DNA of 64,000 nucleotides from Bordetella flabilis (GTDB lineage: Bacteria; Pseudomonadota; Gammaproteobacteria; Burkholderiales; Burkholderiaceae_B), in NCBI RefSeq assembly GCF_001676725.1, contig NZ_CP016172.1, positions 4,030,001 through 4,094,000 of the forward strand, in the 5' to 3' direction. The notes below the pieces were generated by a model that was given only the letters and a program-made list of their open reading frames with translations, ran no database searches and was not told the origin of the DNA. Of the stretch, positions 8,946 through 16,521 are shown piece by piece (the first letter of the stretch is position 1; each line of letters begins with the position of its first letter). The position numbers were made by a program, and so were the translations under genes.

Positions 8946-10487
8946 TCAGAGCGATGCGTAGGTTTCCCTCAATACGTTCTTTTGTACCTTGCCCATGGTG
9001 TTGCGCGGCAATTGTTCGGTCACGTGGATACGCTTGGGCACCTTGAAGTTCGCAATGCGCTCCTTGAGCGTGTTTTGGATCGCCGCCGTATCCAGCACGG
9101 CGCCCTCGCGCGGCACGACGACCGCGATGACTGCCTCGCCGAAGTCGGGATGCGGCACGCCGATCACGGCGGACTCCGCCACCCCGGGCATGTCGTCGAT
9201 GACGGACTCGATTTCCTTCGGGTAGACATTGAAACCGCCCGAGATGATGAGATCCTTGCTGCGCCCGACGATGCTCAGGTAATCGACCGGAACCGGATGT
9301 CCATTGGCCTCGCCGCCCCAGCGGCCGACGTCGCCCGTCTTGAACCAGCCGTCCTCGGTGAACTCTTCGCGCGTCTTTTCCGGCATGCGCCAGTAGCCGC
9401 GGAAGACATTCGGGCCTCGCACCTGGATGTTGCCGATTTCCCCGGGTGGCAATGGCCTGCCTGCATCGCTCACCACGCGAACCTGCACGCCGGGCAGCGG
9501 CTTGCCCACCGTGCCGCCGACGCGCGCGCCTTCGACCGGATCGTAGGGGTTGGACGTCAGCATGACGGTTTCGCTCATGCCGTAGCGTTCCAGTATCGTA
9601 TGGCCGGTGCGGCCCTGGAACTCGGTGAACGTCTCGGTAAGCAGGGGCGCCGAGCCGGAAATGAACAGCCGCATGCGCTCGCACACGCCGCGATCGAAAC
9701 GGGGATCGGCAAGCAGGCGCACATAGTAGGTGGGCACGCCCATCATGACCGTGGATACGGGCAGGTAATGCAATGCCTGCTCGATGTCCAGCTTGGGCAG
9801 CCAGATCATTTTCGCGCCCGCCAGCAAGGCGCCGTGCGAAGCGACGAACAGCCCGTGCACATGGAAAATGGGCAGCATGTGCAGCAGGACATCGTCGGCG
9901 CGCCAGCCCCAGTAGCTGTGCAGGACGCGCGCGTTGGAGGCCAGATTCCCGTGCGACAGCATGGCGCCCTTGCTGCGCCCCGTGGTGCCGGACGTATACA
10001 GGATGGCGGCGAGGTCATCGGCATCGCGCGCCACGGTCCTGAAGGACTGCGGCATGGCGCCGGCGGCATCGAGCAGCGTGCCGGTCCGGTCGTCATCGAG
10101 CGTGAAGAGGTGCGGCACGCCGCTCTTCCGGGCCAGCGTGCGCATCCAGGGCAGGTTGGCGCTGGTACACACCACCACGGCCGGCTCGGCATTGCCGAGG
10201 AAATACTCGATTTCCGCTGCCCGGTACGCGGTATTGAGCGGCAGGTAGACCAGGCCGGCACGCAGGGTGGCCAGGTACAGCAGCAAGGCCTCGGGCGACT
10301 TCTCCACCTGCACCGCCACGCGGGCATCCTTGGGCAGGTCGAGCGACTTCAGCAGATTGGCCAGGCAGGCGCTGGCCCGGTCGATGTCGTCCCAGCTGTA
10401 GCGCAAGGTCGGCGTTTCAATGGCGATCCGGCCTCGATCCTGCGGGAAGCCCGTTTCGAGCACCGCATACAGGTTGGCATTGCTCAC
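8946..10487 (-). CDS. matB: Malonyl-CoA synthetase (malonate--CoA ligase)
   Basis: A 513-residue AMP-forming acyl-CoA synthetase. The adenylation loop is ILYTSGTTGRSKGAMLSHGN, then LPIFHVHGLFVA (a MatB-like stretch), ERYGMSE, GWFKTGDVG and the C-terminal catalytic Lys in NTMGKVQKN. MatB makes malonyl-CoA from malonate, CoA and ATP. The assignment is strengthened by the malonyl-CoA decarboxylase gene upstream: together the two enzymes turn malonate into acetyl-CoA and CO2. It starts 5 bp after the crotonase-like gene ends, so the two are cotranscribed. Confidence 0.9.
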   Translation of the reverse strand: MSNANLYAVLETGFPQDRGRIAIETPTLRYSWDDIDRASACLANLLKSLDLPKDARVAVQVEKSPEALLLYLATLRAGLVYLPLNTAYRAAEIEYFLGNAEPAVVVCTSANLPWMRTLARKSGVPHLFTLDDDRTGTLLDAAGAMPQSFRTVARDADDLAAILYTSGTTGRSKGAMLSHGNLASNARVLHSYWGWRADDVLLHMLPIFHVHGLFVASHGALLAGAKMIWLPKLDIEQALHYLPVSTVMMGVPTYYVRLLADPRFDRGVCERMRLFISGSAPLLTETFTEFQGRTGHTILERYGMSETVMLTSNPYDPVEGARVGGTVGKPLPGVQVRVVSDAGRPLPPGEIGNIQVRGPNVFRGYWRMPEKTREEFTEDGWFKTGDVGRWGGEANGHPVPVDYLSIVGRSKDLIISGGFNVYPKEIESVIDDMPGVAESAVIGVPHPDFGEAVIAVVVPREGAVLDTAAIQNTLKERIANFKVPKRIHVTEQLPRNTMGKVQKNVLRETYASL

Positions 10488-10492
10488 TATGT

Positions 10493-11314
10493 CTAGTCTC
10501 CAGTGAAGGTCGGCGCTTCGCCCGCCAGGAAGGCGCGCACGCCCTCCTGATGGTCGCGGCTCTCGGCGTAAGAAAAAAACCGGTCGTATTCGTCTTCCTG
10601 CAGCGGTTCGTCGCGCGACAGCCGCTCGGCGATGCGCTTGTTCAAGCGGGCGGCCAGCGGCGCGCCGGCCGCGATGCGACCCACGCAGCGGGCCACTTCG
10701 GCGTCCAGCTCCGCTTCGGGCACCACACGCGTGAGCAGGCCCTTGGCGCAGGCTTCGTCGGCCGGCAGGATGCGGCCCTCGAGCAACAGCTCCAAGGCCA
10801 CTGCGCGCCCGGCGACCTTCAGCACGCCGCGCATTTCATCGGGGGCCATGGGAAACCCCAGGCGGTTGATGGGCGCGCCCAGGCGCGCCGACCGTGTGGC
10901 AATGCGCAGGTCGCACTGGCAGGCGATTTCCAGCCCGCCGCCCACGCACACCCCGTCAATACGCGCGACCACCGGATGCGGACATTGCTCGATGGCCCGC
11001 AGGGCGGGGGCGATGACGCGGCGGTGGTAGTGAACGACGGACGCCGTGTCGCGGCGCGCCTCGGGAAACTCGCGGATATCGGCGCCCGCGGCGAAATGCC
11101 CGCCCTCCCCCGCGACCACGATGCACCGCAAGGAGGCATCCGCCGCCAGTCCGGTAAAGCAGTGTGCCAATTCCTGCCACATCGCCACGGTGATGGCGTT
11201 CATCCGGCCAGGATGCGATAGCGCGACATGGGCCACGGCGCCTTCCCGGCGGCACACGACGCGGCCCCCGGCATCCGGGGGGGAGGCATCAGAGAGCGGA
11301 TCGGCGCGCGTCAT
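10493..11314 (-). CDS. Enoyl-CoA hydratase/isomerase family protein, one catalytic Glu missing
   Basis: 273 residues of the crotonase superfamily. The oxyanion-hole segments GGHFAAGADI and GVCVGGGLEIACQCDL are intact and Glu129 matches the first catalytic Glu of enoyl-CoA hydratase. At the place of the second catalytic Glu (GQPEI in the classic enzyme) this protein has GAPIN, with Ile149, so ordinary hydratase chemistry is doubtful. It lies between the malonyl-CoA decarboxylase and synthetase genes and may act on a CoA ester tied to malonate use; the reaction is unknown. The last catalytic-domain helix and the tail (EGVRAFLAGEAPTF) are typical. Confidence 0.85.
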   Translation of the reverse strand: MTRADPLSDASPPDAGGRVVCRREGAVAHVALSHPGRMNAITVAMWQELAHCFTGLAADASLRCIVVAGEGGHFAAGADIREFPEARRDTASVVHYHRRVIAPALRAIEQCPHPVVARIDGVCVGGGLEIACQCDLRIATRSARLGAPINRLGFPMAPDEMRGVLKVAGRAVALELLLEGRILPADEACAKGLLTRVVPEAELDAEVARCVGRIAAGAPLAARLNKRIAERLSRDEPLQEDEYDRFFSYAESRDHQEGVRAFLAGEAPTFTGD

Positions 11315-11455
11315 GTCGTTGGAATTCCATCCGTCCGCGTGTGCGGGAGGTCGGCGGTGCGAGTCTGGCCGGATTGTCGTTCACCGGCTCCGGTTCGTAC
11401 AAGATTATTCATCATCCCGGCTTGGCCAAGTTCGCCCGATGGCGGCGAAACGTCA

Positions 11456-11487
11456 AAACACAAAAACGCCGGCACGCCAAAACGGCG
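11456..11487 (-). terminator. Possible rho-independent terminator after malonyl-CoA decarboxylase
   Basis: Read on the minus strand, CGCCG (11487-11483) pairs with CGGCG (11471-11467) and is followed by TTTTTGTGTTTT. The stem is short (5 bp, 11-base loop) but the T-rich tail is good. It lies about 85 bp beyond the decarboxylase stop. If it works, the downstream crotonase and matB genes would need read-through or their own promoter in 11315-11455. Confidence 0.4.
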
Positions 11488-11569
11488 CGAAGGAAGGACG
11501 GCAACGGCGAAGGCGGGACGTTGCCCGCCATGTCGGCATACCAGGGCTATCCGCCGCCCAGCCTGGCCA

Positions 11570-12907
11570 TCAGCCCATGCGTGCGATGGCGCGGCTGACG
11601 GCGGGCTTGCCGTCGTTCAGGCGGCTGAGGTTGTCGTCCAGCGCATCGAGTTCGTACAGGTAGTTCACCATCAGGCCGGCGGACTGCGCGAGCCCCTTGG
11701 ATGAACGATCCGCCGCCCAGTTGATACGTTCGATGCGCGCGCCGTTGCCCAGGTGAAAACGCGCGACCGGGTCCAGCGGCGCCCCGGCCTTCATGGACTG
11801 CAAATAGGCCGCTGCCAGCTTCATGCCGGCGCGCTGCACCACCTCGCTGCCGGCGCCTGCGGCAGCCTTGCGCAGCCGGGACACCCAACGCCCCCCATCG
11901 GGCACACCCCGGCGGGCACGTTCGCGCGACTTGTCGCGCACGATCGCCTCGACCTCTTCCGGCGACAGCTTGCCCAGCCATTCCGCGAAGCCCGGGATGG
12001 GCGACAAGGTGGCGAAGGACTTCAGCTTGGGCAGCTCTTCCAGCAGTTGGTCGATTACCCGCTTGAGCAGGAAATTGCCGAAGCTGATGCCCCGCAGGCC
12101 AGGCTGCGTGTTGGAAATGGAATAGAAGATCGCCCAGCGCGCCTTGTCCAGGTTCTGGGGCGGCAGACCCGTGTCCAGCAGCGCCTGGACGTTATCGGTC
12201 ATCTGGGCCGAGAAGGCGACCTCGACGAAGATAAGCGGGGTATCCGGCATCTGCGGGTGGAAGAAGGCATAGCAGCGCCGGTCCTCCGCAACGCGGTGCT
12301 TGAGGTCGTCCCAGGACTGGATCTCGTGCACGGCCTCGTACACGATGAGCTTCTCCAGCAGCGATGCGGGTGAATCCCAGGTCAGGCGCCGCAGGTCCAG
12401 CAGCCCGACGTCGAACCACGCCGACAACAGGCCTTCCAGGGCCTTGTCCAGCGCCGGCAGCCCCGCCACCTGCTTGCGCCAGCGCAGCATGTCGGCACGC
12501 AGTCCGACCAGAAAGCGCAGGCCGTCCGGCTGGTTGTTGAAACGCCGGAACAAGCGCGCGGCGGCTTCCTCCGCCTGCTCCTGCCCAGCGCTGGCGGCGG
12601 CCAGCAGGGCCAGCATGGCGCGCCGCGCCTTGCCTTCGGCGGCGGTATAAGCCTGGCACCAGGCATGGGCCAGGCGGTTGGCCGCCACGTCCGTCAGTCG
12701 CGGGCCGAACAAAGGGCGCAAGGCCGCTTCGTTGCGGAAGGGCTCTCGCTCCCACAGCCTGCCGAGCCGCGCCATCAGGCCGGCCTCCGCCTCGGGGCCA
12801 TCGGCCTGCGTATCGGACGCGGGCGAAACGACGAGGTCCTTGGGGGGAACGCCCTTGTCAGGCGAGCGCGCGGCGCGCGCGGGAACGAGTGCTTCGGGGG
12901 CGGTCAT
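11570..12907 (-). CDS. matA: Malonyl-CoA decarboxylase
   Basis: A 445-residue enzyme that splits malonyl-CoA into acetyl-CoA and CO2. After a variable N-terminus of about 45 residues come the all-helical N domain and the GNAT-like catalytic domain. The family segments AFFHPQMPDTPLIFVEVAF, SISNTQPGLRGISFGNFL, FATLSPIPGF (catalytic Ser near 300) and FHLGNGARIERINW (catalytic His385) are intact. The ATG at 12907 has AAGGAG upstream and overlaps the end of the gntR gene by 50 bp. An inner ATG at 12775, with GGAGG ahead of it, is an alternative start. Likely controlled by that GntR regulator. Confidence 0.93.
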   Translation of the reverse strand: MTAPEALVPARAARSPDKGVPPKDLVVSPASDTQADGPEAEAGLMARLGRLWEREPFRNEAALRPLFGPRLTDVAANRLAHAWCQAYTAAEGKARRAMLALLAAASAGQEQAEEAAARLFRRFNNQPDGLRFLVGLRADMLRWRKQVAGLPALDKALEGLLSAWFDVGLLDLRRLTWDSPASLLEKLIVYEAVHEIQSWDDLKHRVAEDRRCYAFFHPQMPDTPLIFVEVAFSAQMTDNVQALLDTGLPPQNLDKARWAIFYSISNTQPGLRGISFGNFLLKRVIDQLLEELPKLKSFATLSPIPGFAEWLGKLSPEEVEAIVRDKSRERARRGVPDGGRWVSRLRKAAAGAGSEVVQRAGMKLAAAYLQSMKAGAPLDPVARFHLGNGARIERINWAADRSSKGLAQSAGLMVNYLYELDALDDNLSRLNDGKPAVSRAIARMG

Positions 12908-13739
12908 GGGCTAACTCCTTGGCAGTGGGCAAGGAAGGCGCGTCGGGCGCGCCCACCGGGGTGCGCGTTTTGGCGGACCTCGATTGCGAAGAAACGGGTG
13001 CGGAAACAGGCAGGGGAACGGCGGAATCACCGGGCGTGGCCAGCGGCATGCGCGCGACCGGCGCCGCCTGCTCGCCACCGTGCAGCGCGCGCAGCGCGTC
13101 GAGCTGGCGCAGCAGATGTACACGGGCCACGGCTTCGGCCCGCTCCGGGTCGTGATCCTTGATGGCGGCGAATATGGCCATATGCTCGGCGCACGAGGCC
13201 TCGATGCGCCCGGGCAGGGTCAGGCTCTTGTGGCGGGACAGGCTGAGTACCTTGCGCAGGTTGCCGATGGTGTCCGAGAGCCAGCGGTTGTCGGCCAGGG
13301 CCTGGATAGTCTCGTGGATGGCGTAGTTGGCTTCGTAGTACGCGTCCACGCGCCCTGCCGCGGCGTGCCCCTGCAAGGTCTCGTGCATGGCGCGCAGGCG
13401 ACGGATATCCTGCGCTCGCGCCTTGCGTGCGGCCTCGAAAGCGCAACGGCCTTCCAGCATGGCCATCAAGGGGAAGATGTCGTCCAGGTCGCGCATGGAC
13501 AATTCATTGACGAAACACCCGCGGCGCGGCTCCAGCCGCACCAGCCCTTCGCTGGCCAGCAGCTTCAAGGCTTCGCGCAGCGGAGTGCGCGATATGCCCA
13601 GTTGCGCGGCCACGGCCAGTTCGTCTATCCACTCCCCCGCGGCCAGGGCGCGCGTGCGGATCATTTCGCGCAGCCGCTCGGCGGCCTCCAGGTACAGGGC
13701 CTGGCGCACGATGGGCAGAGGCATCGCAGGGGCGTTCAT
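12858..13739 (-). CDS. GntR-family (FCD) transcriptional regulator of the malonate cluster
   Basis: 293 residues. A GntR winged helix (LGISRTPLREALKLLASEGLV) is followed by an FCD ligand-binding domain (GRCAFEAARKARAQD, YEANYAIHETIQALADN, EHMAIFAAIKDHDPERAE). The last 60 residues are a Pro/Ser/Arg-rich tail unlike the rest of the family; its coding sequence overlaps the decarboxylase start by 50 bp. The ATG at 13739 fits the family; open frame runs further upstream. Position suggests a MatR-like regulator of malonate use. A 17-bp palindrome 131 bp upstream is a candidate operator. Confidence 0.87.
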   Translation of the reverse strand: MNAPAMPLPIVRQALYLEAAERLREMIRTRALAAGEWIDELAVAAQLGISRTPLREALKLLASEGLVRLEPRRGCFVNELSMRDLDDIFPLMAMLEGRCAFEAARKARAQDIRRLRAMHETLQGHAAAGRVDAYYEANYAIHETIQALADNRWLSDTIGNLRKVLSLSRHKSLTLPGRIEASCAEHMAIFAAIKDHDPERAEAVARVHLLRQLDALRALHGGEQAAPVARMPLATPGDSAVPLPVSAPVSSQSRSAKTRTPVGAPDAPSLPTAKELAHDRPRSTRSRARRALA

Positions 13740-13870
13740 CGTCGTGCTCACTCGCAAGGCAGTCGCCACGGCGGCGGCTTGAGGGCAACGCGGGCGGCCC
13801 CGTAACCCTGGCGCCGCCCGCACTGCACGCAGCTTGCATGCCGCGGCCGGGTTCCCGGGCAATGTGCCCG

Positions 13871-13887
13871 CGTAATTCATAATTACG
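13871..13887. promoter_or_regulatory. Candidate operator of the malonate-cluster GntR regulator
   Basis: The sequence CGTAATTCATAATTACG has perfect 7-bp arms around a 3-base centre. It is AT-rich in a GC-rich region and sits upstream of the gntR gene at 13739, in the only long gap before the mat genes. FCD-type GntR proteins bind short palindromes of this size, often at their own promoter. Its link to this regulator is inferred. Confidence 0.45.
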
Positions 13888-13977
13888 GACAAATGATCTT
13901 ACTCCCCCTGCCGGGTGGCGCAACCTATCTTTTGGCGGAGGGCCGATGAACCGCCGCGGGTCCTTCCGCGTGCGGCC

Positions 13978-14748
13978 TCAGTAAACCAGCCGGCCGCCGC
14001 TGGATTGTCCGATCAGGGCTCGCGCCCACCGGCGCGCGGGCAGCCCGTAAACGGATTCCACCGTCGCCGCGCGGTCCAGCAACGCAGTCACGGGAACATC
14101 GATGGGCGGGCCGGAGAACGCCAGGACGATGCGGTTGCCCGCGTCGATCTCGGGGAGCAGGGCCAGCCTGCCGTCGAAGGCCGCGGACAGGTTGTCGATA
14201 TTGCGCGGAAAACTGGCATGCTCGCCGAACAGGTTCACCGCCAGGACACCGGTATCGCCAAGGACGCGGCGGCAGTCCCGGTAGAAGCGCACCGAATCGC
14301 GTACCGGCCCGCGCGCCTGCGCGTCGTAGAGGTCCACCATCAGGATGGGACACCGCCCCGCGTTGCGCGGTTCGGCCACCCATGCGCCGGCATCGCCATG
14401 TTCCACGACCAGGCGCGGCGGCCCCGGCAAGCGGAAGAAGGCATGGCAAATTGCCGTGACGCTGGGATTCCACTCCACCGCCACAGCCGGCACCGACGTG
14501 TGCTTCACGCAGAAGCGCGCCAGCGAACCGGCGCCCAGGCCCAGCAGGCCGATGGCACCGTCCCGGGGTGGCTCCATGAACAGCAGCCAGGCCATCATCT
14601 GGCCGGTGTACTCGAGCACCAGCTCGGCCGGATCCGCGATGCGCATGGCGCCCTGGATCCAGGGACTGTCGAAATGGAGATAGCGCACGCCGTCCGATTC
14701 CGACAGCGTGGGAACATCCTGGTCGGACGGCGTGGCGCGTGGCGGCAT
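13978..14748 (-). CDS. Spermidine-synthase-like SAM/dcSAM-binding protein
   Basis: 256 residues from the ATG at 14748, which lies 4 bp after the thiolase stop. An ATG at 14778 overlapping the thiolase gene is possible. The Rossmann-like core shows GAIGLLGLGAGSLARF (nucleotide-binding glycine loop), VPAVAVEWNPSV (acidic end of strand 2) and ILMVDLYDAQ, the pattern of the spermine/spermidine synthase fold. The N-terminal part (ELVLEYTGQMMAWLLF) also fits. Polyamine synthesis is not proven because the substrate loop is divergent; a methyltransferase role is possible. Translational coupling with the thiolase is likely. Confidence 0.7.
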   Translation of the reverse strand: MPPRATPSDQDVPTLSESDGVRYLHFDSPWIQGAMRIADPAELVLEYTGQMMAWLLFMEPPRDGAIGLLGLGAGSLARFCVKHTSVPAVAVEWNPSVTAICHAFFRLPGPPRLVVEHGDAGAWVAEPRNAGRCPILMVDLYDAQARGPVRDSVRFYRDCRRVLGDTGVLAVNLFGEHASFPRNIDNLSAAFDGRLALLPEIDAGNRIVLAFSGPPIDVPVTALLDRAATVESVYGLPARRWARALIGQSSGGRLVY

Positions 14749-14752
14749 GGAC

Positions 14753-15934
14753 TCAGAGTCGCTCGAAAATGGCGGCAATCCCCTGCCCGCCGCCGATGCA
14801 CATCGTCACCAGGGCGTAGCGGCCCTTGGTCCGCTGCAATTCGTACAGCGCCTTGACGGTGATGATTGCGCCGGTCGCGCCGATCGGATGGCCCAGCGCG
14901 ATGCCGCTGCCGTTCGGGTTGACCCTGGCCGGATCCAGGCCCAGTTGCCGCGTCACCGCGCACGCCTGCGCGGCGAAGGCCTCGTTGGCTTCGACGACAT
15001 CGAGCTGGTCGATCGTCAGGCCGGCTTTCTTCAGCGCCGCCTGGGTCGCCGGCACGGGGCCGATGCCCATATAGGCCGGATCCACGCCCGCGTGGCCATA
15101 GGCCACCAGACGTGCCAGCGGCGTGACGCCGCGTTTGCCGGCGGCTTCGCCGCTCATCAGCACCACCGCGGCCGCGCCGTCGTTGATGCCGCTGGCATTG
15201 CCCGCGGTGACCGTGCCATTGTCCTTCTGGAATACCGGTTTGAGCTTGCCGAGCGCCTGGGGATCCACGTCGCGGCGGACATGCTCGTCGACCTCGAAGC
15301 GGACTTCTCCCTTGCGGGTCTTGATGACCACGGGAACGATCTGTTCCTTGAAGTATCCGGCGTCGATCGCGGCGGCGGCCCGGCGGTGCGATTCCACCGC
15401 CAGCGCGTCCTGGTCCGCGCGGCTGATCTCGTAGCGGGACGCCACATTCTCGGCCGTGATGCCCATATGGACACGGTCGAAAGGATCGGTCAGCGCGCCC
15501 ACCATCATGTCCGACATCGTCGTATCGCCCATGCGTGCGCCCCAGCGCTGCGCAGGCGAGATATAAGGCCCGCGGCTCATGTTTTCAGCGCCCGCGCCCA
15601 CCGCGATTTCGGCATCGCCCAACATGATGGTCTGGGCGGCCGACACGATGGCCTGCAGCCCCGAGCCGCACAGGCGGTTGACGTTGAATGCGGGCGTTTC
15701 CTTGCCGATGCCGGCATTCAGCGCCGCCACGCGGGAGAGGTACATGTCGCGCGTTTCGGTGTTGATGACATGGCCCACCGCGACGTGGCCGACCTCGGCC
15801 CCGTCGACGCCGGCACGGGCCAGCGCTTCCCGCATCGCGGTGCTGCCCAGATCGATGGGCGGCACATCCTTCAGCGCGCCGCCGAAGGTGCCCACCGCGG
15901 TGCGGGCGCCGGACGCAATGATGACTTCTTTCAT
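14753..15934 (-). CDS. Acetyl-CoA C-acetyltransferase (thiolase)
   Basis: 393 residues of the biosynthetic thiolase family. The catalytic residues are visible: nucleophile Cys89 in NRLCGSG, His349 in GHPIGATG and Cys379 in MCIGGGQG. It condenses two acetyl-CoA or runs the reverse reaction, as in PhaA/AtoB-type enzymes; the exact chain-length preference cannot be told. The start at 15934 (MKEVIIASGARTAVGTFGG) has a GGAGACC ribosome-binding site. No phaB or phaC gene is adjacent, so a polyhydroxybutyrate role is not supported here. Confidence 0.93.
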   Translation of the reverse strand: MKEVIIASGARTAVGTFGGALKDVPPIDLGSTAMREALARAGVDGAEVGHVAVGHVINTETRDMYLSRVAALNAGIGKETPAFNVNRLCGSGLQAIVSAAQTIMLGDAEIAVGAGAENMSRGPYISPAQRWGARMGDTTMSDMMVGALTDPFDRVHMGITAENVASRYEISRADQDALAVESHRRAAAAIDAGYFKEQIVPVVIKTRKGEVRFEVDEHVRRDVDPQALGKLKPVFQKDNGTVTAGNASGINDGAAAVVLMSGEAAGKRGVTPLARLVAYGHAGVDPAYMGIGPVPATQAALKKAGLTIDQLDVVEANEAFAAQACAVTRQLGLDPARVNPNGSGIALGHPIGATGAIITVKALYELQRTKGRYALVTMCIGGGQGIAAIFERL

Positions 15935-16033
15935 GACGGGTCTCCTGTAAAAACCGGCACGCAGCGCAAGGCAGCGCGGCGGCCGGCAATGCACCGATAG
16001 GGAAGCCCGGCGGACCGGGTCCTGCGAACGGGC

Positions 16034-16408
16034 CTACCGGCCCATGGCCTTCGCGCTCACGCCGTTGGCCATGCCCATGTCGGTGTTGGGCACATCGTCC
16101 AGCAGCACGCGTACGTCCTCGCCCGACACGCCCAGGGCCTCGATGGCGGCCCGGTTCAGGGCCGCGTAGAGCGCATCCTTCTGCGCTTCGCTGCGGCCCG
16201 CGATGAGATGGACATGAAACACCACGGATTGCCTGCCCACTTCGCCGGCGACGATGATGTGTTCCGGAAGCACTTCATGCAGCATGATGCGCACGCTCCG
16301 CAACGGGGCACCCAGGCTTTCGACGACGGCCTGGGAAGCGGTTTCAAGCAGCGCGGTCTTTTTGTCGGCCGGCCAGCCGGTCACGACGTGTACATGAAGA
16401 ATGGGCAT
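16034..16408 (-). CDS. Two-repeat tautomerase-superfamily protein
   Basis: 124 residues made of two tandem beta-alpha-beta units. Residues 2-55 begin PILHVHVVTGWPADKKTALL and carry the N-terminal Pro2 that acts as general base after Met removal. Residues about 60-115 repeat the pattern (VVFHVHLIAGRSEAQKDAL, ALGVSGEDVRVLLDDV) but have no free N-terminal Pro. Fused two-unit members of the 4-oxalocrotonate tautomerase superfamily act as tautomerases, dehalogenases or decarboxylases. The substrate is unknown. It starts 113 bp downstream of the cyclopropane synthase stop and ends 99 bp before the thiolase start. Confidence 0.78.
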   Translation of the reverse strand: MPILHVHVVTGWPADKKTALLETASQAVVESLGAPLRSVRIMLHEVLPEHIIVAGEVGRQSVVFHVHLIAGRSEAQKDALYAALNRAAIEALGVSGEDVRVLLDDVPNTDMGMANGVSAKAMGR

Positions 16409-16437
16409 GGGGATTCCGGGGCATATCGGGAAGGGAC

Positions 16438-16461
16438 GGACGCCGTCCGTGGACGGCGTCC
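16438..16461. terminator. Strong hairpin between cfa and tautomerase genes
   Basis: GGACGCCGTCC (16438-16448) and GGACGGCGTCC (16451-16461) are perfect reverse complements separated by two bases. It lies in the 113-bp gap after cfa. No T-run follows on the minus strand, so it may be a Rho-assisted terminator or an mRNA-stabilising hairpin. Confidence 0.4.
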
Positions 16462-16521
16462 CGCGTGACGCCGGGCGTCATTGATATGGTAATCGCTTGC
16501 GCGGCGATCCGCCTTGCGCCG

